Below, piece after piece: positions 36,337-49,500 of a stretch of 64,000 bases of DNA. The DNA is taken from the NCBI GenBank assembly GCA_029465975.1, contig CM055754.1, positions 7,181,764 through 7,245,763 on the forward strand, in the 5' to 3' direction. Source of the DNA: Dallia pectoralis. Lineage: Eukaryota; Chordata; Actinopteri; Esociformes; Umbridae. How positions within the stretch are numbered: position 1 is the stretch's first letter; the number at the start of each line of letters is the position of its first letter. The position numbers and the translations under genes are program-made. The notes under the pieces were generated by a model that saw only the letters and a program-made list of their open reading frames with translations, was not told the origin of the DNA and made no database searches.

Positions 36337-37807
36337 AGGGTTGGAGTGAAAACCACAAGGGCAATATTTATTCTGGTGTAGGGTTGGAGTGAAAACCACA
36401 AGGGCACTATCTCTTCTGGAGTAGGGTTGGAGTGAAAACCACAAGGGCACTATCTCTTCTGGAGTAGGGTTGGAGTGAAAACCACAAGGGCACTATTTAT
36501 TCTGGTGTAGGGTTGGAGTGAAAACCACAAGGGCACTATTTATTCTGGTGTAGGGTTGGAGTGAAAACCACAAGGGCACTATTTATTCTGGTGTAGGGTT
36601 GGAGTGAAAACCACAAGGGCACTATTTATTCTGGTGTAGAGTTGGAGTGAAAACCACAAGGGCACCATCTCTACTGGAGTAGGGTTGGAGTGAAAACCAC
36701 AAGGGCACTATCTCTTCTGGAGTAGGGTTGGAGGGAAAACCACAAGGGCACTATTTCTTCTGGGGTAGGGTTGGAGTGAAAACCACAAGGGCACTATCTC
36801 TTCTGGAGTAGGGTTGGAGTGAAAACCACAAGGGCACTATCTCTACTGGAGTAGGGTTGGAGTGAATACCACAAGGGCACTATTTATTCTGGTGTAGGGT
36901 TGGAGTGAAAACCACAAGGGCACTATTTATTCTGGTGTAGGGTTGGAGTGAAAACCACAAGGGCACTATCTCTTCTGGAGTAGAGTTGGAGTGAGACCAC
37001 AAGGGCACTATTTCTTCTGGGGTAGGGTTGGAGTGAAAACCACAAGGGCACTATCTCTTCTGGGGTAGGGTTGGAGTGAAAACCACAAGGGCACTATTTA
37101 TTCTGGGGTAGGGTTGGAGTGAAAACCACAAGGGCACTATTTATTCTGGGGTAGGGTTGGAGTGAAAACCACAAGGGCACTATCTCTACTGGAGTAGGGT
37201 TGGAGTGAATACCACAAGGGCACTATTTATTCTGGTGTAGGGTTGGAGTGAAAACCACAAGGGCACTATTTATTCTGGTGTAGGGTTGGAGTGAAAACCA
37301 CAAGGGCACTATCTCTTCTGGAGTAGAGTTGGAGTGAGACCACAAGGGCACTATTTCTTCTGGGGTAGGGTTGGAGTGAAAACCACAAGGGCACTATTTA
37401 TTCTGGGGTAGGGTTGGAGTGAAAACCACAAGGGCACTATTTATTCTGGGGTAGGGTTGGAGTGAAAACCACAAGGGCACTATTTATTCTGGGGTAGGGT
37501 TGGAGTGAAAACCACAAGGGCACTATTTATTCTGGTGTAGGGTTGGAGTGAAAACCACAAGGGCACTATTTCTTCTGGGGTAGGGTTGGAGTGAAAACCA
37601 CAAGGGCACTATTTATTCTGGGGTAGGGTTGGAGTGAAAACCACAAGGGCACTATTTATTCTGGGGTAGGGTTGGAGTGAAAACCACAAGGGCACTATTT
37701 ATTCTGGGGTAGGGTTGGAGTGAAAACCACAAGGGCACTATCTCTTCTGGAGTAGAGTTGGAGTGAGACCACTTAAGGGCACTATTTATTCTGGGGTAGG
37801 GTTGGAG
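36337..37807. repeat. 43-bp minisatellite, 34 units plus a partial
   Basis: The unit is AGGGTTGGAGTGAAAACCAC followed by AAGGGCACTATTTATTCTGG and TGT. From the first AGGGTTGGAG (36337) to the last (37798) is 1,461 bp: 34 periods minus one base, explained by two 1-bp-short units (GTGAGACCAC at about 36991 and 37335) and one 1-bp-long unit near 37765. The variable part of the unit is the segment TTTATTCTGGTGT / CTCTTCTGGAGT / TTCTTCTGGGGT / CTCTACTGGAGT. I saw no CG dinucleotide in the unit. An eight-unit block is duplicated within the array. Confidence 0.95.
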
Positions 37808-40800
37808 ATGCCTGGGTTAACTCAGATCATATAAAACAAACATTTTGTGTGAACACTGTTTGCGGGAGGATTTACCAAATATGTTATCACTCCAACCCTA
37901 AACAAATGGCTTCGTAGATTGTTGCAGTCCAGTCACAAATACCAACGCAACGTACACTGTTCCTAAATCGGTTTTTACAATGTGATGGTCGAGAACGAAA
38001 AAAAACAGAAATTCTCATTGGTCAACGCGGGGTAGCAATGTATTACAGAATGACACTGCGCCTTCAAGTCGGATAACTCAAAGCCACAGAGAAGGGGTGC
38101 TGAATAACAGATAAATGCCGCAGCACACCTCCTCACAAGCCTAACAAGCGAGCAAGACCCATCACATGAATCACATCACAGGAATAGAGGTGACCAGACT
38201 GGTGTTCGGGGGGGCGGGCTGGGACTAGGAGTTCGGGATGGAAATGCGGATATCAGGTCCCAGACCTAATAGGGACGATTTCATGCCACCCGAGGACCGT
38301 CATTATATCCGGTCCACAGCAGACTTTTACACCCGAGGGCAACAAATACCAGGCTTTCACAACGTTCTGGAGGTGTCACTGTGCTGCTGGCATATCCGTT
38401 CAAAGCAAAGACAGGGCGAATGACATCACTGGAATCTATATCCGTTTCAAAGTAGTACAGTATGATATGTTTAATTATGTGTAGAGTGCACTATTGGTTT
38501 ATTCATATAGCGAACAAATAGAATGCTTAGAGTAAGAAAGTGTCCGATGCTAAACGATCCGCAGTGGCCCATATCTCCACTACGGTTGTTGAGTTGAAAT
38601 CCTACACAGTGTCCAGTACATTTTGAATAGACTGATGAAATGTCGATTGTTAATTTTGTTAAAATTCTGTTTTAATGGTTTATTTTTTTTGCGATATGCT
38701 CTGTACAGCCTAGGCTTTCTTGTTCCTGACTTCCAATGTAAATGAGATGAGAACACAAAACCGTCTGGTTTGACAGTTGAAATGCGGAGACATCACACAC
38801 CGTGGACCAAATACCAACTGTGCCGATGACGGTTACTCTCGGTTACTGTCGGTTACGCCACACCTGAACACGTGTCAAGTCGGCCAAGCAGCATCGCCTC
38901 TCGGCTGATAAACGCCCGGCTCCACTTTCATGGTACAGCTGCAACTCTAATGCAGACTTTGGTCATGTAACTCCAGATGTAGTTGCTGTGCACTTTCAGG
39001 GCAGGGTTTGTGTTCTTTTTTGCTTGAGTGTTGACTATAGAGGCATTCGAGAGAGAAAAAATGCAGAACTGTTGCCTATTTAATAAATGCATTAAAATAT
39101 TATATTAGAATTTGATGTTTAACCATCGTTTTCTAGTCACAGATTAATCCTAGTTCTAGACTCAAAATCAGGCTTGATGGAAATTGCCCGTAGTCGTTCA
39201 TTCGTATAAGTGGACAGGGCTTAATCTGAGAAACTGCCCCTTAAAGTCTAAAAACATCCATATCAGCCTTAAGAATATTTCTAATTATGTCTAAATTAGG
39301 CTATATGCAACATTAGTCTCACTCGTCTGTCTAATTTATTTTGTCGATTAATTCAATATTTTCCTCTCTTATATTCAATTACTTTACACATTTAATAAAT
39401 ATGTTTATTCTAAATAAACATACTATAACCGCAACCGCACTTGTGGTAAGTTTGTGGTTTTTACCAGAGTTATCTGCTGACATCTGAATTTGTTGTTTTT
39501 TTAAACGTGTGATGCCCACACCATGAGACGGTGATTCCAAATGAGAAGTAAATCAAATTAAATACAATCTTGCTTCTCCATCCAGAGACTCAACTAGAAC
39601 ATTAAGTCTATTAAGTCGCCTTTGTAATTAACACGGGCCGGACAACTCTCACATCCCTCTCACTCCGTTCTCCCCTTTCTACCTGATACCTTTCTTTGCC
39701 GTGTCCAGCATTTTTTGCAATCATTTCTTTATGTGTCCGCCAAACAGAACTGCTTTGTGTGAAGGAACCCTTGAGTGATTCCTTCTCTTAGCTGGGTCCT
39801 GACCTCAGAGCATATTCCTGTTTAATGGCCCCCCCCAAGCAGCTTTTCTTCTCCGGGCTTATAGGACGAGGTGAGCACAAGCATCCTGAAGAAGGCAACG
39901 GTCTGCGGTCCAAATTGTACCTAAAACCCTAGGCAGTGCACTACTTTAGACCAGAGCTCAGTGGGTAGGATAATTGCACTCTGTAGGGAGTAATGTTTAA
40001 TTTAGGACACAGGCAGGTAGGTAGTCTGCTGGCTTTTTGGAGGAAAGAGACAGAGGATTTCTTCACTTGTGCTTGCCCAGCCATCTCTGCTGTAAACAAT
40101 GCTGGCGGCCACCTGCGACTCTTCAGCCAAGCGTGAGTGCAATAACAACAGATTAAAAAGGTTACACTACATGCAGTCTTTCAGATCCTCTGTCTGCTCC
40201 CGTCGTCCATGAATAGCAAATAGACGTTTAGGTCATCAACGCTTGGTGACATTAATCGCAATACTTTCGCCAATTAGCGAAACTTTGAAGCGAGGCGCGA
40301 TGTATTGATTTTATGTTCATTGTTTTGTCAGATGCGAAGACATATTGAACCGGGGAGCGACGTGAAGCCGCTAGAATTGAAATGTTGTGTAGCAACGTCT
40401 CATTTTGGTGGATTTGTAAAATGACATTTGCAACAGCTCCGAGATAAAAAGATTTACACCCGTGTAATGTTTTGTTAAAAAACTTTTGCTTTTAGAATCC
40501 AAAAATACAATGGCCAACTGTAGGGGAAAATGGAATATGGGAGAATTGTGTGCAGTCTAAAATACTGCAGAATCTAATTCCAACTCCAATTCCTGGAATC
40601 TGTAGGCGTTACAGTGTCTGGCATTTATTCTGAGCTGTCAGGATAAATACTGTCAGTGTAACTTGTAATGCATTCGTCATCGAACACTACCTTTCTATAA
40701 ACTAAAGCAGACTCCTCATTAGAGCATATTATAGGAAAGTTGTTCAACCTGTTTTATAATTCTCACATCATACTGAGAATTAGATACAAACCATGTTCGT

Positions 40801-41539
40801 TAAATATGCCATTTGGCACTTCTCAGTGATTGTGAAACCAGCCACTATAGTCTGTCTCAAAGTCAACACAAAACAACATTCGTATATATCTACTATAAAA
40901 TACTCTTAAAAGTGTTCAACGCCCTTGAACCTTTCCACATGTTACAAGATGAAGTGAAAATCAATTTAATTTCCAGGTTTCCAGGCAGAGGTTTGCACTG
41001 ATCGAAATGAAATAGTATATGTGGACAAAATTAAAATCCGCCAATTGTTCTGATATATTAACAAATATCAAACAGAAAATAATCGACTGCATATGTTTAA
41101 GACCCATTAGAGAAGTCACAGAATGAGTTAGATGTAGTCCACCTGTGTGCATTCAAGAGGTTTCGTATGACTTCAGGTTAAATAGACTCGTCTCTGGAAG
41201 GTTGCACATTTGCTCAGTAGAAGCCGGGATGAGGTTCATTGTGTAGAATCCTGTCTCTGACATTTTTACAAGGCCGTAGTTAATGTAGGATTACTTTTTT
41301 GGGTGGGTGTGTCAAATGATTAGACAAGTGGGTGGAGTAGGACTTCCTGTATACTTAACATAGGCGTGAACAATAGCGTGTGGTTTGACGACACAACTGA
41401 AGAGACCTACTTTGGGTGTGAAAAAGTCATATTTATGACTGCTTCGTTGTGTTCACGTTTGAGGTTTTCGAATGTGCATACAGATTACGGCTAGTTAAAT
41501 ATTCCTAATTTGACATTTCACGATAAGTATTAGAACAGC
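37808..41539. other. unannotated 3.7-kb interval
   Basis: No recognisable exon, RNA gene or repeat. Short open frames (for example 38238-38423) lack family resemblance. Confidence 0.4.
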
Positions 41540-41565
41540 TGTGTGTGTGTGTGTGTGTGTGTGTG
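41540..41565. repeat. (TG)n microsatellite
   Basis: About 12-13 uninterrupted TG dinucleotides. Confidence 0.95.
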
Positions 41566-44500
41566 ACAGATGGTTCATAACTGGCATTGATGGATTGCAG
41601 TGGCAAACCGAGTAAACTTGTGTGCACATTACGTCATGGAGGGTCGTGCAGAAAACTGCTTTGGGACTAAAACACCAGTGAAACCTATAGCAGCACAATG
41701 GCTCCCCAGCAAGTCGATAAAAGATACCGCGGGGATGACGAAGACGTGACCGCAATGTCAGCCCCGAAGAAAACAATGCCGAGGTTAGCTCAAACTTCCC
41801 CTATGCACCAGGATGTGTTTGTAGAGGAGTGGGAGTATAGAAGACGAACAAAATGGTGGCTATATAATAAACCTGTAGTACCAGAGGTCACGTGAATTGT
41901 GACTATTCTTCAGGACAAGACCTGTGATTCTTTCTCCGGCTAGCTGAACAATCCGCCGGGGTTTATAATGTCTGAGCGACAAGGGCCAGGGTCCGCAAGG
42001 TTAAAATACACAGAGAAGCATAGCAATAAAATCCCATTATACAGCAAAACAGTCGCTGCTGTTATAACACATATTGTTATTACACATATTGTTATAACAC
42101 TGCCCCCCGCCTATGAACAAGGCAATCATTACTGACATACTTTTTGTACAGTGCAGACCCCTTTAATGTCCCTCGTCCTCGCTTGTGGACTCTCCTTTTA
42201 TAGCCCACACACAGGACAGGAATGCAGTTTTACTTGCTCTACATTCCCTTTGAACTTGACATTGTCCTCAGATGGTTCCCGGGGCCTTTTAGGGAACAAA
42301 CACAATACCAAAGTCTGGGAAATAAGTACTTTTCTTCATAACTCAGAATAGAGGCGCACTTTTGGAACTATGTACAAGTAGTTTGTAGGTAGAATGTAAC
42401 AGCCCTCTTTGTAGTTTTGCAGATTTGATGACTTCGTGATTCAATAAACGTATAGTATTTATTTCTTTAATCATTCATTCTTGGCTCAGCAGCTCTTACC
42501 AGCATTCATTACAGTTAATTTAATCATCTTAATTATTTTCCTAATATTACACATGGGTTTTTCTTCTCTGTGCTATTAGCTATTTGTTTTCCAACTGTTC
42601 CAGTGAAACAGGAAGTATTTGGAGTGTGACACGTTTTGTTGATTTGGCTCTATATCCCAATCACATCGGATTTGAAATGAAACAATCACTAAAATGACTT
42701 TTGCACGTACCATTTGGAACTCCGTAATATGAGTAAGTTGATTATGAGTCTGGACAAATTTGCACTTTATATTGATGGAAAAATAATTCTATTAGATAAT
42801 TAGGTCATTCAAAGATAGTTCAATTTCATTCCCAGTGGAGCTAATAATCGTGACAGATGTTTTTGAAAAAAATATGGATTTCTGGATTGTGAAATGGTAA
42901 TTATTTTGAGGGTTAGATCGATCTCTCAAACATGAAGGATGCTTATCTATATCGAGCTTGTTAAAAATGCATTGAATTTCTGTTGATAATTGTAATGGCA
43001 AACATGCATTGCCATTTTTATTTCTTCTCGAACTGTTACAGCTTTACTACATCTAATTGCATCTAATTGCTCTGCAAATAACACAAATTGGTGAAAGTTA
43101 TTATAAGACGCACTCATTATCTGCAAAGAGCTCAGGAACCATGTCCTTGCTTGGTAAACATTTGTACTTCATCTTCTTTATTAGGATCTGTGAAAAGCTA
43201 ACGCTAACACGTCATGCACTGCGGTTGGTAATTCTTAATTCAGAAAGCAGTACTTTCACCTATTTGTTCTTGTTTATAAAGTTGAACTGACTTGAGTCAA
43301 CATTCATGCTTTCAACAGCCTCGGCTTCCATAAAGCTCATTTCACATTAGAACGTTCTCCTCATCCACTATGAGCCGTTGAGTACGAAATGAGTAATAAA
43401 CATGTTTTTAACATTTTCCTTTTTTGTAATTTATTTTGTTTCAAATTATATCATTACATTATCACAGTAATAAGGTCGTGAACACCAGACCCTGTGTTTT
43501 GAGAGATTTTTCACGGTAAGTACCAACAGTGTTACAGTATAAAAACCTGTCGTGCATCTGTATGGTTGAGCGAACATCGTCCCAGTTATTGTATCTTTAA
43601 TGCTTCAAGTCACTGGGTCAGGGGTTTGACCTTGGTTTGGCTGGCTGGCTGAGTGAGGCTAATGATTTATTTTTGAACACTTGGAAGAATAACAATGGCA
43701 GCGAGGGATACTGAGCGCGCGGTTGTTTTTATGTAAAAAGAGGTCGAAGAGGTGGAACCTTCGAGCAAGGGTAAATGCCTCGGTCGTTCATATTCAGTGC
43801 ACCAATGTGATTTACACTTAGGTCTTTGTCCTTAATTGGCTGTTTCTACTAAAATGGATGTGAACGGCAACTACAGTGACATGTGCATTTACAGATTTGG
43901 TGCATAGAAACACATTGTACATCACGACTAAAACCTGGTGAGTGCAGATTATTTCACACAAATGCCTTGATTGACAAGATAATCAGATATCAGATTTTGA
44001 TGTAAATAACGTTTCTGTAAACTTATGTAGCGTTCCTCTATGAAGGACTAAAACTGCCAAAATAAAAAAATTGTGTTTCAATAAATACATTTTTACATAA
44101 AAGTAAATGTTATGATATTTTATTATTTCTCTATTTGCTAATTTCCTTGATCATTCATTTATGTAATTATTTACTTGTATATATTTTTCCCCTCAATCAA
44201 CCATTTATCTCTGTATTTATTTCCTTGTCCTTGAACTTATCAGGGGCCATCCATCAAAGTTTGTCCGACGTCACCTTCCTCCGATTGATTGACAGGTATC
44301 AGAGGTCAACTTGACATGCAATGGTTGCTTCGACTATATACCGGTAGTACTTAAATGGCTGCATATAAAAAATACATTTACGATCTGGTTGATCTAGCTG
44401 AAATGCTAAGATGATTATTTACTTTTTGTGTTGAGGCTCTGACTGACAGTTTGCTCTATTTTGATGCTGACACAGAAGTTGACCATATTGTGTTCAGCTA

Positions 44501-45959
44501 ATTTGAAGAAGGGTCATTTTTCATTACATCCACAATTCAGCCGACGTGGAGTTTGAAACTGATTATTCGATTTGAACAATAGGCAGCCCTCCATACGCTT
44601 TGCAGATCGAGCAATAAGGTGACTTTTGTTAAAATTGACTGTGCTTCTGTGACATGCGCTTTTACAAAGTGGCAGCCAAGCTCTTACCGATTGATTACCG
44701 ACACTATTTTTCCACAACCCTGTCGCTGTCCCCAATCTCTTAACTCACCAGTCAACCCTCAAGCTGAACGCGAGAGGCATTACAATTTTTTTTTACTTTT
44801 AATTTCTCACAATAATTGATATTCTGATATTCTGAATCTAACACTTGGGTCAATAATCTTTTTCTGTACCCAAAGCAAGGCCAGAAATGCACGACCTGTC
44901 ACTGCTTTCAAATAAACATATCCTCCAGTAGATACAGTAGTCCCTCACAGTGTCTAGATCAAGCTATTTAACAGGTATTGCTAAAAACCCTGCATTAACA
45001 TACATGGGGCGATTTATTTTGTGCTAAACCAAATCATAATGTACAGTTTGTATCATAGCACTTTATATCGCCACTGTAAGACACATTCAAGTTCAGAAGT
45101 TCACGATGCCGCAGACATGCATGTGGTTCTCTCGGACAATTGTTTCACCGGAAAAGTAGTAGTCTGCATTATCTGCCTAGCTTCCATATGTCGGTCGTGT
45201 TTGAAGATGTTGACCCGTTTGTATTTTGCATGCTGTCTACATGATGGTCGAACCAAAACACTCGATCATATTATGTGACATTTAGTGTTTGTGATTTTGA
45301 TCACGCCTGCGTACATATGTGAGCATGCAGGTCCATGCATTGAAAGCAACTCTCCCACATACCTGTTAGTATCTACAGGCGTTAGCACTCCATTTGCCGT
45401 CTTGTGTCCTTGTCTTACTTTGCCTCCCTTTGGGGGAGAACCACCGCTGCCCAACAACGCTCCTCTCACACAGGGTAAAGAGCTAATGATGTCCTGTCTG
45501 CTTGCTTGTAACTTTAGCATGGCCAAGGAACACGGGTTATGTCTCAAATCATTACCGTCCAATTACCACCTTCTGTGCCGGTCTCTTGAATTTCCTACAA
45601 AGCTTATTGGACGAGGTCTGAAAAAAATCTGATTGACACTAAAGTTTTCTGACAGACGTGTTCTCATTTTGTCTCTGATGAAGAAACCTCGGGAGGTCAA
45701 AAGTAATTGTCCACTCAAACTAAACAGACCTTTACAAGATGGTTTAATGAAAAAGTTAAATGCCTGTTGTGTTGTAGTAACTAAATCACAATCATATATT
45801 ATAACATATAAGCATCAGAGGTCAAGGTAATTGTCAATATATAAAAAAAGGTTTGACAATTAGTCAATTGATATTTGAGAACCATTTTGTATTTTTTTAA
45901 AGCGACACAGGGCAACTAACGGAATTCCAAGAAGGCCAAATAGTCCATGTTTGAATTAT
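41566..45959. other. unannotated 4.4-kb interval
   Basis: AT-rich. A 65-codon frame at 41698-41895 is the only one with a fair start context, and I do not recognise it. A short local duplication around ACACATATTGTTAT lies at 42067-42099. Confidence 0.4.
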
Positions 45960-46300
45960 AAACTGGTGAGCAGTATCTGAAGTCATGACAACTTGTGCCA
46001 AACATGGATTAATTCCATGTCCAACCGGAATGGTTGTATGACAGCTAAAGGATGCCCAGTCCAAAATGTCTGCGGCCAACTGTTAAACAGGGTGGGAAAT
46101 CCGGAATGATATGGGCATCTAACTTATTGGAGTCATTGGCTCTAATCATTTTTTTGCATGGTTGTATAATGTCCAAAGTGATATAAAGCCATTTGACTGG
46201 ACCAGATGTAACATTGCTAACGGCATTCAGGAAACAGACGCACAAGGGAAAAATTAAGCCTTTCAATGTGGCGTAAACACTTCGAGAACAAGATCTCAGT
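45960..46300 (+). mobile_element. possible Tc1-like transposase relic
   Basis: GTCTGCGGCCAACTGTTAAA followed by CAGGGTGGGAAATCCGGAAT and GATATGGGCATC resembles the Tc1 region encoding 'TVKHGGGSxMIWG'. The flanks also look like weathered Tc1 sequence. The match is short and has no supporting catalytic box. Confidence 0.35.
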
Positions 46301-46530
46301 GTCACGCATAATCAAAGATTGAAAAGACCTGGGAGATTGTACCCGTAAGATACAGCGCAAAAAGCCATACAAGTAACAAGGTGACAAAAAAGACTCTACA
46401 TACAGAGATTGATTATGAGAATGGAAATCAGGTTTATTTAGCGTAATTAGTGTGTCAGAGAAGGGGTTATGTTCTGGTGTCAACAGTTAATCTGCATCAA
46501 GCTCCATTTGCAGGAGGGGAGTTGAGGTGT

Positions 46531-49500
46531 GGGCCATACACTATGGGGCATACACTATGGGCCATACACTATGGGCCATACACTATGGTGCATACACTAT
46601 GGGCCATACACTATGGGCCATACACTATGGGCCATACACTATGGTGCATACACTATGGTGCATACACTATGGTGCATACACTATGGGCCATACACTATGG
46701 TGCATACACTATGGGCCATACACTATGGGCCATACACTATGGGCCATACACTATAGTGCATACACTATGGTGCATACACTATGGGCCATACACTATGGTG
46801 CATACACTATGGTGCATACACTATGGGCCATACACTATGGGGCATACACTATGGGGCATACACTATGGGCCATACACTATGGGCCATACACTATGGGCCA
46901 TACACTATGGGCCATACACTATGGTGCATACACTATGGGCCATACACTATGGTGCATACACTATGGGCCATACACTATGGGCCATACACTATAGTTCATA
47001 CACTATGGTGCATACACTATGGGCCATACACTATGGGCCATACACTATGGGCCATACACTATGGGCCATACACTATGGGCCATACACTATGGTGCATACA
47101 CTATGGTGCATACACTGTGGTGCATACACTATGGGCCATACACTATGGTGCATACACTATGGGCCATACACTATGGTGCATACACTATGGGCCATACACT
47201 ATGGGCCATACACTATGGGCCATACACTATGGTGCATACACTATGGTGCATACACTATGGGCCATACACTATGGTGCATACACTATGGTGCATACACTAT
47301 GGGCCATACACTATGGTGCATACACTATGGGCCATACACTATGGGCCATACACTATGGGCCATACACTATGGTGCATACACTATGGGCCATACACTATGG
47401 TGCATACACTATGGGCCATACACTATGGTGCATACACTATGGGCCATACACTATGGGCCATACACTATGGTGCATACACTATGGGCCATACACTATGGGC
47501 CATACACTATGGTGCATACACAATGGGCCATACACTATGGGCCATACACTATGGTGCATACACTATGGGCCATACACTATGGGCCATACACTATGGTGCA
47601 TACACTATGGGCCATACACTATGGTGCATACTCTATGGGCCATACACTATGGGGCATACACTATGGGACATACACTATGGTGCATACACTATGGGCCATA
47701 CACTATGGTGCATACACTATGGGGCATACACTATGGGGCATACACTATGGGCCATACACTATGGGCCATACACTATGGGCCATACACTATGGGCCATACA
47801 CTATGGTGCATACACTATGGGCCATACACTATGGTGCATACACTATGGGCCATACACTATGGTGCATACACTATGGGCCATACACTATGGGCCATACACT
47901 ATGGGCCATACACTATGGGCCATACACTATGGGCCATACACTATGGTGCAAACACTATGGGCCATACACTATGGTGCATACACTATGGGCCATACACTAT
48001 GGGCCATACACTATGGGCCATACACTATGGTGCATACACTATGGTGCATACACTATGGGGCATACACTATGGGCCATACACTATGGGCCATACACTATGG
48101 GGCATACACTATGGGGCATACACTATGGTGCATACACTATGGGCCATACACTATGGTGCATACACTATGGGCCATACACTATGGGCCATACACTATGGGC
48201 CATACACTATGGTGCAAACACTATGGGCCATACACTATGGTGCATACACTATGGGCCATACACTATGGGCCATACACTATGGGCCATACACTATGGTGCA
48301 TACACTATGGGCCATACACTATGGGCCATACACTATGGTGCATACACTATGGGCCATACACTATGGTGCATACACTATGGGCCATACACTATGGGGCATA
48401 CACTATGGGCCATACACTATGGTGCATACACTATGGTGCATACACTATGGTGCATACACTATGGGCCATACACTATGGTGCATACACTATGGGCCATACA
48501 CTGTGGTGCATACACTGTGGTGCATACACTATGGGCCATACACTATGGTGCATACACTATGGGCCATACACTATGGGGCATACACTATGGGCCATACACT
48601 ATGGGGCATACACTATGGGCCATACACTATGGGGCATACACTATGGGCCATACACTATGGTGCATACACTATGGGCCATACACTATGGTGCATACACTAT
48701 GGGCCATACACTATGGTGCATACACTATGGGGCATACACTATGGGGCATACACTATGGGCCATACACTATGGGCCATACACTATGGGCCATACACTATGG
48801 GCCATACACTATGGGCCATACACTATGGTGCATACACTATGGGGCATACACTATGGGGCATACACTATGGGGCATACACTATGGTGCATACACTATGGGC
48901 CATACACTATGGTGCATACACTATGGGCCATACACTATGGGCCATACACTATTGGCCATACACTATGGTGCAAACACTATGGGCCATACACTATGGTGCA
49001 TACACTATGGGCCATACACTATGGGCCATACACTATGGGCCATACACTATGGTGCATACACTATGGGCCATACACTATGGGCCATACACTATGGGCCATA
49101 CACTATGGGCCATACACTATGGTGCATACACTATGGGGCATACACTATGGGGCATACACTATGGGCCATACACTATGGGGCATACACTATGGGCCATACA
49201 CTATGGTGCATACACTATGGGCCATACACTATGGTGCATACACTATGGGCCATACACTATGGGCCATACACTATGGGCCATACACTATGGGCCATACACT
49301 ATGGTGCAAACACTATGGGCCATACACTATGGGCCATACACTATGGTGCATACACTGTGGTGCATACACTATGGGCCATACACTATGGTGCATACACTAT
49401 GGGCCATACACTATGGTGCATACACTATGGGCCATACACTATGGGCCATACACTATGGGCCATACACTATGGTGCATACACTATGGTGCATACACTATGG

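Noticed and set aside
36337..37807. CRISPR-like regular repeat
   Set aside because: The variable part of each 43-bp unit is only a few substitutions in 13 bp, not unrelated spacers. It is an ordinary minisatellite.
41698..41895. 65-codon small protein with a fair start context (ACAATGG) and a basic, tryptophan-containing C-terminus
   Set aside because: No recognised family, no flanking splice or promoter evidence, and a length common by chance.
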